Assembly: GCF_027943255.1 (NCBI RefSeq) | Contig: NC_072896.1 | Span: 6,014,001 to 6,078,000, forward strand | Length of the DNA stretch: 64,000 bases | Direction: 5' to 3' | Source of the DNA: Anastrepha obliqua | Taxonomy: Eukaryota > Arthropoda > Insecta > Diptera > Tephritidae | Shown here: one piece after another, positions 12,563 through 25,087 of the stretch | How positions within the stretch are numbered: position 1 is the first letter of the stretch | Layout: each line of letters opens with the position of its first letter | Notes under the pieces: generated by a model | Database searches by the model: none | Told to the model about the DNA's origin: nothing | The model's input: only the letters and a program-made list of their open reading frames with translations | Translations under genes and position numbers: made by a program

Positions 12563-13180
12563 GGGGACAGATACCTGTAAAACTTCGAAAAAAAACTTCA
12601 GGTATAGTTATATTGCCAACTTTAGACGTGTATTTCTCAAAACTATATTTTTCGAAATGGCGTACACGATAACTCGAAACGTTATAGACCGATCTCCCTG
12701 AAATTTTGCGCACATTTTTTCTATGATATTACTTTCTATGTGAATTTTGAAATTTAAATTTGAATTTTGAAAATTTTTCGACAAAATAGTTTTTTCGAAG
12801 CAAAAATAGTAGGAAAATTCACCCCAAAATTCATTTGTTTTTTTTTTTTTTTTTGGAGCATTTTATTCCGCGAAATTTTTTTTCATTCTTGTTTATTTCA
12901 TATAGAAATTATGACATCAATAAAAAAAAAAATTTTTGGTTTTTTGTATTCAGGTCACTGACGCCGATGCTACAATGCCCGCCGATTGAGAAGCCCCGCT
13001 GCGACCTTCCTGGAATAATTGGGTGTACATTCGCAAATTTAAGTGATTAAATAAAAAAAATTTATATTATTTTAATGTATACATAAACTGTATGCCAATT
13101 TTGAGAAAAATATATTGGTTTCTTCGTTTTAAACAATTTTAATGAAAATCAGGGAAAATATGGCCGTTTACAGGTATCTG
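12563..13180. mobile_element. MITE candidate with TTAA at one end
   Basis: Inverted ends: CAGATACCTGTAAAAC near 12568 and, read inward from the right, CAGATACCTGTAAAC at 13166-13180. The left end is TTAA-GGGG; the right flank has decayed into a T-rich run. There is no transposase. The layout resembles the TTAA-flanked element at 55921-56621. Confidence 0.55.
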
Positions 13181-13242
13181 ATTTTTTTTATGATACTTAG
13201 GTAGATTTTGCTCAACAATACTTTAGAAAAGTAAACAACTAC

Positions 13243-13551
13243 GGCGGCCTCCGTAGGCGAATGGATTGGTGCGTTACTATCATTCGGAATTCAGGAAGAA
13301 AGTAGATTCGAATCTCGGTGAAACACCAAAATTAAGAAAAAATTTTTTCTAATACCGGTCGCCCCTCGGCAGGCAGTGGCATACCTCCGAGTGAATTTCT
13401 GCCACGAAAAAGCTCCTCATAAAAAATATTTGCCCAGCGGAGTCGGCTTTAAACTGTAGGTCCCTCCATTTGTGGAACAACATCAAGACGCATGCCACAA
13501 ATAGGAGGAGGAGCTCGACCAAACACCCAAAAAAGGTGTTATTATAAAAAT
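13243..13551 (+). mobile_element. tRNA-derived SINE, copy 1
   Basis: A tRNA-like head with a box-B-like GATTCGAATCTCGG is followed by a conserved body containing the block GTAGGTCCCTCCATTTGTGG and AGGAGGAGGAGCTCG. The body is shared with the copies at 22513, 23822 and 33969. The GCGCCAATTA tail seen in copies 2 and 3 is missing here, so the 3' end is eroded. Confidence 0.85.
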
Positions 13552-16500
13552 AATAAAATATAAAAATTATGGATTTGAAAAATTAAAAATAAAAGGAAAA
13601 ATCATCAGCCCTATTATTAATTTCGTCGAAGATGCCGACGTGGCAACTTCGTGAAATCGGTATGATTTATTTCGAACGGAACACAGCTTGGACAGATTTT
13701 CATCGCTAAAGAAAAATTCTTAAAAACATGCATTTTTCACCAAATCAAGCTTACCCGAGGTGGAGGTAGAAACGAAATAACATAGATCAGAAATACATCA
13801 CCAGGGATGCACTGGCATATGGAGAACGACTTTTGTGGTGATAACCACAATTGCACTGGCATCCAACGCGCTAAAAATGGAAAAAAACACCACAGCTTAT
13901 ACGTAAGCACTAACTTCTTAATATTCTTATTTCGAATACTTCTGGACACCTTGCGGCCAAACTTAAAATTATTGCCCTCAGACTCTATCTGATCAATGGA
14001 AGATAAAATCAAAGCAATTTCCCATTAGTTTTCCTCTAAAACATACCATCTAAATTAACCTAGAATGCACTAAGCCATGTGAAGGCATAAATTTAACTGC
14101 AACAGTCTCCCCTGCTTTCACGTATTGCATTTTCAACAAATTGTTGCACTAATTATTTAATTTATGGCAAATGCCCAACAGCGTCTCCAAACATAAATCG
14201 TGCAACTTGTCTGCTTAAACACACCGAACTGCGTCAAAAATCCTTAAAAAGCCACGCCAAACATACCAAAAGCAAAAGCATCCTCTCCAAATTCACTTAA
14301 ATGAAATTCCATCATTAAACACGAAATTGGGTCAACGTATTCTAAAAGCAGCATAGAGCGGAGGGCTTGAAAAAAATTGTTTTTTTCCAAATTGAAATTA
14401 AAATAAAGTCTATTTTCAGTTATCAACGAAACTTTTCCCTCCGCGCACAAAAACACACATATATAGGTATATATACATTTCGCATCATACTGCACTGCAC
14501 TGTCCTGCATAGCGCTCAAGTAGTATTCTTCCCGGCCAGTACATCTGTCGCGGGTGGCACACGCCAGCGCGACGCGCCGCCTGTCACGCACTTTGCGCCA
14601 CAACAAGCAAATTCTTAGTCTTATTTCAATTTTTTGTTATGCATCTCTGCTTTAAATATTTCACATAGAACTACACACATTTGGATATTAATAGAACTGC
14701 AATCACACGTACACCCACACATACATACAAACATATTCATATTTTCTTGGCTGTCACACTTGAGTTTAAATAGATTTGTGCTTGGAGGTGTTTTTTTTAA
14801 TAGTATTTTTATTTTCCTCTCACTTTGATGATTCAAGTGCGTGGCCGGCCGCACACTCTTAAAGTGTTCGTTTTCATATCCATTTTGATGTTTTCTAATT
14901 TATCACCACTGCTGTCATTGAGTATGTCATGTCAAATGGCAATGAAATTAAAATAAATAATACTAAAACAAAAATTTGTCAGCAGTAAAAGTGAGAAACG
15001 CGCTAGTTTTGGGAAACTCGCTGTTAGTCATCGTAAATGTTGACATTTTAAAGCTTTTATTGGCGCAGGCAGAAGTGGAAGGCGTAAAGTGAATTTAGGA
15101 ATTATTTCTGTTGTTGATGCAGGAAGAGTTCTTTTAGTGTTTTTTTTTTTAATTATAAATATTTTTAATTCGGCTGTTGATATATCGCACATAGTTGAGT
15201 GCATTTAGGGGTATCCATTAAAATGCTGCCATAAAGCCAAAGTGTTAGCAGTTATACTTAGCAGAAATTTGTGTTACTCATACGCAGAGCCGCTTCGATG
15301 TGGAAAATGTTCGAAGTGTTTGCTCTCACTAAGAGGTAGTGTATATTAATCCAGCCAAGCAAAATTTTAGTAAATGATTCACTACTACCAGTGGTTCCAC
15401 TTCAGTAAGAAGTCGCCGCTTTTGTTGGCGTAAACTCACAGAGAACTCACGAGATCCCGTTTGATATGTGTGAGAAAAAATCGCTATTTTTTCTGAGGGA
15501 ACTGATTCGTAACATCAGCGACAATATTTTAATCTATAAAAAGAGTCATTAGAGCTCATTGCAGTATTGAATGTTTGACACCTTCATTGAATGCTTGTAA
15601 ATGTAACTGCCTTAACCGCTTCTATGGCATACAACAACCCTTTCTTCTCACACCTCTCTCTTCATATACCTCTGTTGCAACATTATAAGCACAGCCCTAT
15701 TTTTTATAAAAAATATAGTTTATATATATACACAAAGTGTGAAACTTACAATAAAAGTTCACAAAAGTTTTCAAATTTTTTTCAAAACATCCAACTTTTT
15801 AACCAAAATTTTTCTGGGTGTGCAGTTTTATAGAACATTTCATTTCAGTGCACAAAGTGCAAATTTTAAGTGATCACAAAATACCGTTGATTTTTGGCTT
15901 ATTAACCTTTTTCTTCCATATAAAAAGTGGAACATGTGCTTTATGCGGCAGAAAAGGTATGACACCTTGATGGAAAAAATTAAATCTGAACTGATTTTTC
16001 TAAATTTTTTCAGAAGTTTCATAGTCATCTTTTTTAATGATTTACTTAAAGCATTTCTCGTCAATAAGTATTTGCAATTTCATAAATATTTTAAGCTCAC
16101 AGTTATTGTCGAACCTGGCGTCGCTATTACCAATAAGTCCCGTTTGAGGCCGCTTAATCGTTTTTGTAAGCCTCAGTAAATTTCACATTCCTCATGTTGG
16201 TCAAAGTGGAAGCGATACTCCGCAGGTGTTTATATTCATGCACCAGCTGTTTTAGCCTTTTGCTCAACTTGCAAAAACACGAAACCAAAGCAGCTGGTAC
16301 ATTCGGTCTTGATTCATCAAGTCCCCTCTCAGACCCTTTCTTCACACACTCATAGAAAGAATATCCCTATCGTTATCGCTCTGTCTTAAAAACATAATGG
16401 ACGAAAGGTTAGAACTACAACGCAGTTCAATATATCTTTTCACATTCCCATTAAGCTTTTCCGAATGCGTTTGTATTCTATGCTGATAAACCGATTGAGG

Positions 16501-16564
16501 TTTAAAATCTTTAAAAAGACGACAGCATTTTCGGCTAGTAATAAAATAAATAAATAAAAGATTT
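13552..16564. other. Intergenic, no gene recognised
   Basis: Many short open frames, none with recognisable domains or splice support. Opposing frames at 13737-14012 and 14244-14606 look like chance ORFs. Confidence 0.35.
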
Positions 16565-16945
16565 TCCAATAAAAGGTGTTATTCCCGTAAAATATCTTGC
16601 TTCAGCTTCATTTTCGAAAAAGTAAAGGTAAAGGTAAAGTAAAAGGTTTTATTCTTCGCATCACTAACTTGTCCCAACAGCTCAAATATTTTCACCAATT
16701 TCTGTATTGCGGACCGACAAGGTGCTTCTCGATGTCTCAAAAATGCTCGAGTGTTACGAACCGTCTCTGCCAAATTTTCACCATTTTTATAGTGAATTTT
16801 AATAATTAATAATTTCAATGCCTTGTTTCAGGCCTGTATCGTTTCATTTTTATTAATGGCGTAGTTTCCACTTGTCAAATATCAAAAAATGAGAGCTTCA
16901 AAAGTGACATCTACCGAAATAGCGGGCTTTCAAAATAACACCTGT
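16565..16945 (-). pseudogene. Tc1/mariner N-terminal relic
   Basis: On the minus strand the open frame at 16579-16818 reads IHYKNGENLAETVRNTRAFL, then APCRSAIQKLVKIFELLGQV, the helix-turn-helix part of an insect IS630-type transposase. TIR-like sequence (GGTAAAGGGTTTTCAAATAA on the minus strand) lies near 16945, and a short AGGTGTTATT motif recurs near 16573. Most of the transposase is missing. Confidence 0.6.
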
Positions 16946-17276
16946 TATTTGAAAACCCTTTACCAATTGTGTGGCGTGTTAAAGGCGTTCAAATTTGCTT
17001 TTTTCCTTACTAATGAAAGGGCATTCAGAAGCGCACCCAGCGCTTTGTCATTTTCTGTCTGAGAGCAGCGCTATTAAAAAAAATATTTTTTTTTGTTTTT
17101 TGACGTTTTATATTGCAGATCCATATACGTAGTTTCTCTATAATTCTCAATAATTATAGATTTTTTAAAAGGGATAGAGTGTCTAAGTAAGTGTCTGTAA
17201 GGCTGTGTATTGCTTCTGCTAGCGTAAAGATTGCTAAAGTGAATATAAAAATGTAGTTTTGTAGACAATTTTAGAA

Positions 17277-17492
17277 AAAAAATTTAGAATTTTAAAATTT
17301 TTTTTACCTAGTTATTTATTAAAGGGTAAGCCTGTGTAGCTACAAAAAAATTTAAAACTTTAAACATTTTTTTTTTACCCAGTTATTAATTGAAGGGCAA
17401 GTCTGCGTAGCTACAATACAAAAAAAATTTAGAACTTTAAACATTTTTTTTTACCCAGTTATTTATTAAAGGGCAAGCCTGTATAGCTACAA
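17277..17492. repeat. Tandem repeat, ~70 bp unit, 3 copies
   Basis: Three adjacent units, starting near 17277, 17350 and 17424, each contain TTTAAA(A/C)ATTTTTTTTACC, CAGTTATT, GGGCAAG(C/T)CTG and GTAGCTACAA. Units differ by a few substitutions and small indels. No coding content. Confidence 0.8.
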
Positions 17493-20209
17493 TGTAATGT
17501 TTTCAAGCATATTTTTTTTTAGTTCTGTTAATTTACTTTATGTATTTATTTTACTATCCCAACAATTCTTTTAATTATGTCTTGCCTTTTTTATTTACTT
17601 TGTATATTTTAATTTTCCGTTTAGTCGATCCTACTTATTAATTTTTCTATTTTTAATTATTTATAGAAAATCCATATTATGTAAGGGTTTTGTCTGAAAA
17701 ACATTTACACATAACGGCAAGCATTTATTTTTTATTTTTCAATAAATACATCTTAAGTTAGCGAAAATCATATTTTCAATTACTATTATTTTTCTATATT
17801 TTTGTTTGCTTTTTTCATGCTTTTCTTTTATTATTCCAGCAGCCTCTTATTAATCATGCACTTAAAATTTTTCTTTGATTTCTTTATTATTATTTTTTTT
17901 TATTTTTTAGTATGCCATCAGTTTTGATTAATTAAAGTGCTTTTATTTTTTTTTTTTTTTTTGCTTTTTTACTATTAACATTTCCGTTTTAAATGCCGAA
18001 AAAACAATTTTATGCTAAAAAATTTTCTGAGATCTTTTCCATATGTAAGTGCGTTTATTTATCAAGTAGTAATTTTATTCCATCAAAATTTTATTGGCAG
18101 TGCTTCTTCAATAATTTTTTTTTTTTTTTTTGAAACCTAAGTATTACAAAAAAATTAACAAAACACATATTTTTTATAGTTTTAATCAATCAACTTGTTT
18201 CTTTAACAGATATATATATAAAAACAGTTATTATTAGAAGATTGAGGTTAGGGTAGCATAAGTTGGACGTCCTGCAATTAACAAGAAACTCGCTCGACGG
18301 TCACAATAGTCTATTACGACACCCGGAAAGTATTTAAACATTTAAAAAAAAATTTTAGAAAAAGATTTATATTGAATTTGTGCCAAAGTAATGCAATTTA
18401 AATCTGTACTGTGAAAAAGCTAACTGCTGATTTTATTGTGCAATAATTAGCTGCAATTTTCTCTTACTTTATTTAAATAAGCCGAAAAAATATTTCATAT
18501 AACTAATTTTATTCGAAAATAGAAAAGAATAAATGAACCAATATTTATTTAACCAATATTTATTTAAAAATAATGTTCTACAAAAAAATTTGAATAACAA
18601 GAAATTCAAGGCCTTTCAAAAATGTGTGCTTCCAGTTCAAAAACTCACTTTCAATATTTCCTTGTTCAAGCGTAATCCACTTTTATTCCATTACAGCAAC
18701 TCTAAATCAATTGGCAGTGTTATTTACACTTATTTCGATTTTAAAATTTTTTATTTAAAAACAATCAAAAAATATCACAAATTACGCCAATCTCACACTC
18801 AATCCTATTGCAAGGATCTTATAGCGCACACATGCAGGCACACTTCAGCGAGTGCTCAATTGAGATGCTTTTGTATGTGCAAGACACAAACACTATCACA
18901 ACACTTTCGAGGGGGTGTTGTAGCGCGCTTTAGATTCGAAAACTTTTCGATTTGAACGCGACGAACGCGATTGTTTGACTGATTTCAAAATCGCCGCCGT
19001 AGCGAAACTTAAATGAAAATGATCAGACAACGAACGCTGCGGCGTATGAAGGCGAGTATCTCTGAATGTATGTGTCGGTGTGCATGTATGCGTTTAACTA
19101 ATCGCTCACTGGCTGAGAACTCAACGAAGCTAAAAGTAATTCTTGTCACCGACAGCTAAACAACTAGAAGGCTAAAAAAGAAACAATAAAAACACAAAAT
19201 ATGCTGCGAAACAGCTTGGCCGGCAGCCGCATCGATGACGTAGCGATCGCTGATCGTTGTGTGTGTGTGTGTGTGTGTGTAGTGCACGAGACAAGTCGTC
19301 AGACGAGGCGTATGAAATTGGTGAGAGGTTATTAAGTCACCAGTGACAACAGCAGCTTTGGCAGACTGCTGGTAGCGTGCGTGTGTGTGCGTATGTGCTT
19401 GAGTGTGTGCGTTTTGGTTTTTTGAATTATAATTTCCAATTTTTTGTACATTTCGTAGTTTGTTGTTTCATATTCGAAATTCGTGGAATTCAGCATCAAT
19501 GTTATTTTTGTAAATAATCAATTGAATATTTAATCAGTCGCCTTCACTATCAGTTTTACTAGTAGGGCTTATCAGTGGCGCTTAAAAAACCATATAAAAG
19601 CTAGAATTCGCTCACAGTTCAATTAGAATTTCGAAAAAAATGGTAAAACTACAAAATAAATTTTAATCTGGGGGAAATTTCATTCGTAAATCTTAAAAGC
19701 AGATAATTTTTCACACATAATTAATTTTGTTAACTTTTATAAATATTTAAGTACATCAATAGCTTAGAAATTCCAGAAATATTACTGCTCTAAAAGGCCT
19801 AAAATTTTAATATTTATGAATTATTGCAAATATTTGCCACTTCCGTTCTGACACAAAAATGTGAATCATTTTTAGCGTTTTTTTAAATGAAATTTTATTG
19901 TTTACCTAAAACCGGTATTTGTTTTGTTTTGCTTATTTTCAATATTCAAAGTCAATAGCGACAGATTTACTGGATTTGACTTGTTGATTTTCTACTGAAT
20001 CTACGCATGAGTTGCGGTTTAATTCTGCCATTTGTTTAGTGTTTAATGCACTTCAATGATACAAAAAGGCACTCTAGAAGTTCATCCGCTTAATTTTTGG
20101 CATTTCCGACCACAAAATTTACTACAATATTTAATTAATATTTAATTCTTAGATTTATAGAAATGACAAGTTTTAAAAAATGTGGTCGAATTTCCTTTTT
20201 TTATTTATA
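17493..20209. other. Intergenic, AT-rich then moderately GC-rich
   Basis: 17500-18900 is very AT-rich. Around 18940-19400 composition is more balanced, with a (GT)n run at 19257-19280 and further GTGTGTGCG runs at 19380-19410. No exon was recognised; a TATA-type promoter candidate lies at 19593. Confidence 0.4.
19593..19640 (+). promoter_or_regulatory. Core promoter candidate (TATA plus initiator)
   Basis: TATAAAAG at 19593-19600 is followed 28 nt later by TCAATT (A at 19621), which fits the arthropod initiator TCANTY, and 19 nt after that by ATGGTAAAAC. The ATG could be a tiny first exon with GT directly after it, as in many insect cuticle-type genes, but no matching downstream exon was found. 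Speculative. Confidence 0.25.
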
Positions 20210-20563
20210 AAGGGTGGTTAAAGTTCAAGGGCCGGAGTTGATTTTGAATAAAATACAATTTTTTTAGGAAATTATTGTCATTTCTCTTTATTATGATAAT
20301 ATTGGTATGGCTCAATTACGTATGGAACAAAATATCGGCACACCTCCATCCGATGGTCCAAATTTTCGATGACGGTGAGGCATAATTGAGGTTCTATGCC
20401 GTTAATGTGACGAATTATATCATCCTTTAGCTTTTGAATTGTTGCTGGCTTATCGACGTACATCTTTTCTTTCAAATAACCCCAAAAAAGGAAGTCCAAC
20501 GGCGTCGTTGACGTTTAGGTGTGGTTCACATTCAACATCGGCCCTTGAAAGTTAACCACCCTC
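20210..20563 (-). mobile_element. Non-autonomous Tc1/mariner derivative, copy B
   Basis: Same structure as copy A at 1389-1721: TIRs AAGGGTGGTTAAAGTTCAAG and, from the other end, GAGGGTGGTTAACTTTCAAG, flanked by TA. The minus-strand frame 20278-20499 encodes the transposase C-terminus (MDFLFWGYLKEKMYVDKPAT, then a tail ending in QYYHNKEK). The internal breakpoint coincides with copy A. Confidence 0.8.
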
Positions 20564-20807
20564 TATATACATTTATACCATATAAGTATGCAAGTCGCCC
20601 CATATGCCCATTGTGCAACAACCAAAGTCAGCGGCGCAGACTTCTTCAATATGTTGTGAAATCAAATCCCAGTGATTAACCCAATAATAAAACACTCAAT
20701 GGATTTACAAAAGCTAGCTCGATTTGTTTTTTACGCCATACTAAAAATTTCATGTCCCATCTTAAATTTTTTCCAAAAAGCAAAAAAAATATTTTAAAGA
20801 CATATAC

Positions 20808-20990
20808 AAGGTGGCGCAAAATTAATCGTCCAATTTTGCGTTTGAATAACTTCTTTACTAAATAAAAAAAAATTATTTTGAGTGATGAAAATTTTTATTT
20901 TGATCCTCTTTGTTTGTTTAATGCAGCTCTCCAGCTCACAAGTGCCAAAGTGTTGAGTAGGTACGACGCCATTTGCAAAAATTATAAATT
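20808..20990. mobile_element. Short repeat with TACAAGGTGGCGC end
   Basis: Begins ACAAGGTGGCGCAAAATTAA and contains CGCCATTTGCAAAAATT in inverse orientation. The same two motifs occur at 36422-36480. Probably a MITE relic; the exact ends are unclear. Confidence 0.4.
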
Positions 20991-21239
20991 TTACGAAGTA
21001 GAAAGTAGAAAAATACACCACCTATTTAAAGTGAAAAGTATCTACAACCAAAAAACCAAATCCAAAAACATTGTTAACTGTAAAAAAAATTTTGATTAGA
21101 AAAAATCTGTTAAAAATAAATTTACAAAATGTTGTAAAATTAAAAAAAATGTGTGTTTTTTACAACTTCTAGTTTGATTTACACATAAGAAAAACTTACA
21201 TACAGTCGCTTTACCTACTTCAATACTAAAAAATACATA

Positions 21240-22475
21240 CAGGGTGCGCCATCTTCTATGACGGTATGTAAGCGGTATGACATTTACCAACCGATCGACT
21301 TCAACATACATATTTTCGATAAGCCATTTCAGTACAATTTCAACCAGGGATCGCTTTACACCGAAACAAAGCGCTGAAATAGTGACGCTATACATCGAAA
21401 GTAGTCGTTCTATTGTTCTAACTCAACGCGCATATCGCAAAAAGTATCGCGGCAAACAGGCACCGTCTGACAATACTATTCGTCGTTTGGTGTAGATTTT
21501 TTTTGAGCACGGGACAGTAAGAGATCGTCAACATGCTGTTCATCAACGACCAAGACGTTCCAATGAACTTGTTGAAGCAGTGAAGGAGAGCGTTGCCCAG
21601 GAGCCAACAGTGTCGTATCGTCATCGCGCTCAGCATTTTGACGCCAGTGAAACCACAATGCAGCGCATTTTAAAGGATGATTTAAATTTGTTTCCGTATA
21701 AAATGCAATTCATATAATCGCTTGGAATACGTTCAAACAGTCGCTCGAATAGTTGACACTGAACCCAATTTTTGGAAGCAAATTTTAACGACTGACGAGG
21801 CACATTCTAACCTCTCTGGGAGCGTGAATAAACAAAATTGCCGCATTTGGGGAACTGAGAATCCACACGAGATCCATGAAACGCCATTGCATGACCGGCC
21901 GGCATTTGCGCCAAATCATCATTGGGTCATATTTTTACCGAGAAAACGGAACGGTCGATGGAAACCGATATCGATGGATGTTGGCTCATTATGTCTGCCC
22001 GCAAATGCATGAGAAAGGCTTAGACGGTTACTGGGTTCAACAAGACGGTACGCCATGCCACACTGCGAATGCAACAATTGAATTTCGGCAACGAAAATTC
22101 CCTGGACTAGTGTCAAAAAGAGGCGATATCGACTGGCCCCCAGATCACCAGACTGAACCCCCCGGGACTTCTTTTTGTGGGGTTATCTGAAAAGTAAAGT
22201 TTACGCCAACAAGCCGCAGACTATTGACCAGCTTAAGGCAAACATTCGTACCGAAATCGACGCTATAAAACCAGAAATACTTGAAAAGGTGATGACAAAC
22301 GCAGTAAAAATATCGCAGTTTGTGATGGCTAATAAAGTTGGCCACTTGATTGATATTGTATTCGAAAAATAGTTTTAATAAATTGTAAATAACCAAACCA
22401 AATAAAAATACCTCCCTGTTTTTTTTTCAAAGTTATTCAATATTTTCATACCGACATAAAAGATGGCGCACCCTG
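21240..22475 (+). mobile_element. Tc1/mariner-superfamily transposon, inactive
   Basis: TIRs CAGGGTGCGCCATCTTCTAT (left) and CAGGGTGCGCCATCTTTTAT (inward from the right) bound 1236 bp, with TA on the left flank. The transposase is broken into frames: N-terminal helix-turn-helix (VTLYIESSRSIVLTQRAYRK ... APSDNTIRRLV), DEAHSNLSGSVNKQNCRIWG around the first catalytic Asp, GYWVQQDGTPCHTANATIEF around the second, and C-terminal GYLKSKVYANKPQTIDQLKA to the stop at 22372. Several stops and frameshifts. Full length, so probably autonomous in origin. Confidence 0.85.
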
Positions 22476-22512
22476 CATAATTTAAATCTTTAAAAAAAAA
22501 ATATATACACTT

Positions 22513-22815
22513 ATGTAATTGGCGCTTACACCCTTTTGGGTGTTTGGGCGAGCTCCTCCTCACATTTGTGGGGTGCGTCTTGTTGTTCTTCCACAAATGG
22601 AGGGACCTACAGTTTCAAGCCGACTCCGAACTGCAGATATTTTTTATGAGGAGATTTTTCATGGCAGAAATACACTCGGAGATTTGCCATTGCCTGCCGA
22701 GGGTCGACCGCTATTAGAAAAAAACTTTTTCTTTATTGTGTTGTTTGACGGAGATTCGAACCTGCGTACTCCGAATGGTAGTCACGCACCAACGCACTCG
22801 ACTACGGTGGCTGCT
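22513..22815 (-). mobile_element. tRNA-derived SINE, copy 3
   Basis: Reverse-strand copy of the SINE body, with TAATTGGCGC (tail GCGCCAATTA) at 22516-22525 and a tRNA-like head ending near 22815. It lies about 40 bp beyond the mariner at 21240-22475. Confidence 0.85.
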
Positions 22816-23821
22816 AAAAATATATATCGAATATAAGTTATTCGTATCAAAATATTTTCATAAAAAATCGCAAAATTCTGATATACGTGTCCACACAAGG
22901 AGATGTCCGGTTATAAGGATTCAATTTGTATAAAAAATAAAATAAAATAAAATAAAAATTTAAATATTTTATATTAATGCCATAAATATTAAAAAAAACA
23001 TAGGAGTACCGAATATATTTGATGATTTTTGTTGTGCTTTTTACACAGAATTGCACACAAATACGAGATCAATTTGTATGCAGTAATACTCGTTGCCATA
23101 TTAAACCTTCGGCGCATAATCAGTTTACCTCCTAAAAATTTGAATTCGTCTCACGTTCATATAAAGAAATATTCCAGCTATTAAAGAATCCGCATTTAGC
23201 AAAGCAAGTTAGATTTTTTTCTCATCCTCTTAATAATCAATTTCAGTGCACAACATAAATAAATAAATTTGCACCAATACAAATCTGAGCAAATTGTAAG
23301 ATTGCATTAAAGGGGATATAGGGACTTTTCTCAAGTAACATCCATACACATACCTTTGTATGGCTTTATAAATCGTAAAGTATTTGTGCTTTGTGAAAAG
23401 TGTTTGCGTTGCAATACTAGTGAAAGTAGGCCCAATTTAATTTATATTTATAATTATTATTATTCACATTTATATTTCTTATTATTTATATTATATTTAT
23501 TATCCGGTTTAGGTGAGTAACTTTAAGCTCTTCAGGGACGAGTTTTTTAAAGTGAAAACACGTTAATTTTATTTTTCATTTATTACAAGTTATTCAGCTT
23601 ACATTTATAACAATTTAGTAAAATAAGAAAAAAATAGAAAATAGTAATTTTTACAAAAAAAAAAAATAATGTCCACATATGTGGCCATTTAGCGTAGAGT
23701 TCATCTATGAATGGAAAGATTTCAAAAAACCTAAACGTACACATATGTGCCGATGTCCCGGAAGAGGTTAACGATTCGAATTTCATCACAATTATTTTAT
23801 TTCTTCGCTGTATCTCTTCGA
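22816..23821. other. Intergenic, no gene recognised
   Basis: AT-rich with an (AAAAT)n-like run near 22935-22960. Nothing coding is recognisable. Confidence 0.4.
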
Positions 23822-24136
23822 TGGCGGCCGCCATAGCCGAATGGGTTGGTGCGTGATTACCATTCGGGATTCACAGAGAGGTCGTTGGTTCGAATCTCGG
23901 TGAAAGCAAAATTAATAAAAAATTTTTCTAATAGCGGTCGCCCCTCGGCAGGTAATGGCAAACCCTCCGAGTGTATATCTGCCATGAAAAAGCTCCTCAT
24001 AAAAATATCTGCCGTTCGAAGGCGGCTTGAAACTGTAGGTCCCTCCATTTGTGGAACAACATCAAGACGCACACCACAAATAGGAGGAGGAGCTCGGCCA
24101 AACACCTAACAGAAGTGTACGCGCCAATTATATATT
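23822..24136 (+). mobile_element. tRNA-derived SINE, copy 2 (best preserved)
   Basis: The pol III promoter is visible: box A TAGCCGAATGGG at 23834-23845 and box B GGTTCGAATCT at 23887-23897. The body carries GTAGGTCCCTCCATTTGTGG and AGGAGGAGGAGCTCGG, and the 3' end is GCGCCAATTA at 24121-24130 followed by an AT tail. The tail matches the 3' terminus of the LINE fragments at 33397 and 58624, the arrangement expected when a SINE borrows LINE machinery. Confidence 0.9.
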
Positions 24137-25087
24137 TATTTATTATCTCTTCGAGCAGATAGCACAATTCCCAAATGAATTTGGCTTATTTTTAATGATG
24201 CCATTCACTGTGCTTTGTTGATTCATTAATTTGCAATGTTTCTTTATTTCCTACATCCACTGCCTGTCGAGATCAGAAGGTCGTCGAAAATATTCTTGGA
24301 AGTCAGACACATTCATGCACTCTGACAACAGTCACAGATTACTAAACGCAAGTGACTTCACGTGCATGTAATGTACGATGTCGTGTCTTCAGAATTTAAG
24401 CTATGAAGATGATAAATCTTAGGCAAATATAATAGCTTTGCCCACAATTCGTGATGAGCCTAACGAACTTTTTCCACAAAAAACCCAAACTTGGTGTAAC
24501 CTCTGAATGTCAATGGGTTTTTACGCAAATTTTTTTTAACTGAAGGGTTTGCTCTTATTTGTCAAAACATTGATACAGTCATAGTGTAATGAAACAAAGC
24601 TGGCCAGGTAGAAATGACATTCGATTTCAGTGCGCAGACTCGGCAGTTAAACAATATCTTTATTTCTGACTCATTTTTCAAAGATATTTTCCTAAGGAAA
24701 ACTCAAATGTGTTCACATCAAACTGACCAGCATACCTTGTATGATTGCACTACAGACTCAGTGAAGACCATTTTTAAAAGACAATTTTTGTTTTTTCCAT
24801 AAGGGGGGTGTAAGGGTTAAAAATCGATTTTTTTTTTTGCATGTTATTGTAGTAAAACATTTCAAAAATACCGTGTTAAAATTTTAAGTCAATCCGAGCA
24901 AAACTTTTTAAGTTATAGAGCATAAAGCCGAGCCGCCTCAAACATCTGCCGAGACGCAGCAGTTGCGCGCGTAGTCCGTTACAAACTTTAAACGCGGTTT
25001 TCTCGAACCTTTTTGAAGTGAAAACTTCTTTAGAATCGTTGGGAGTGATTTGAGGAAAAGTGAAACGAAAAAAGCGACCAACTTGGC
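24137..25087. other. Intergenic, no gene recognised
   Basis: No recognisable coding region. 24800-25080 holds TE-like sequence, including TTTTTGAAGTGAAAACTTCT, nearly repeated at about 36580-36602, but family boundaries could not be set. Confidence 0.35.

Noticed and set aside
23822..23910. Possible functional tRNA gene at the SINE head
   Set aside because: The same head precedes a conserved SINE body at other loci, so it is the SINE promoter.
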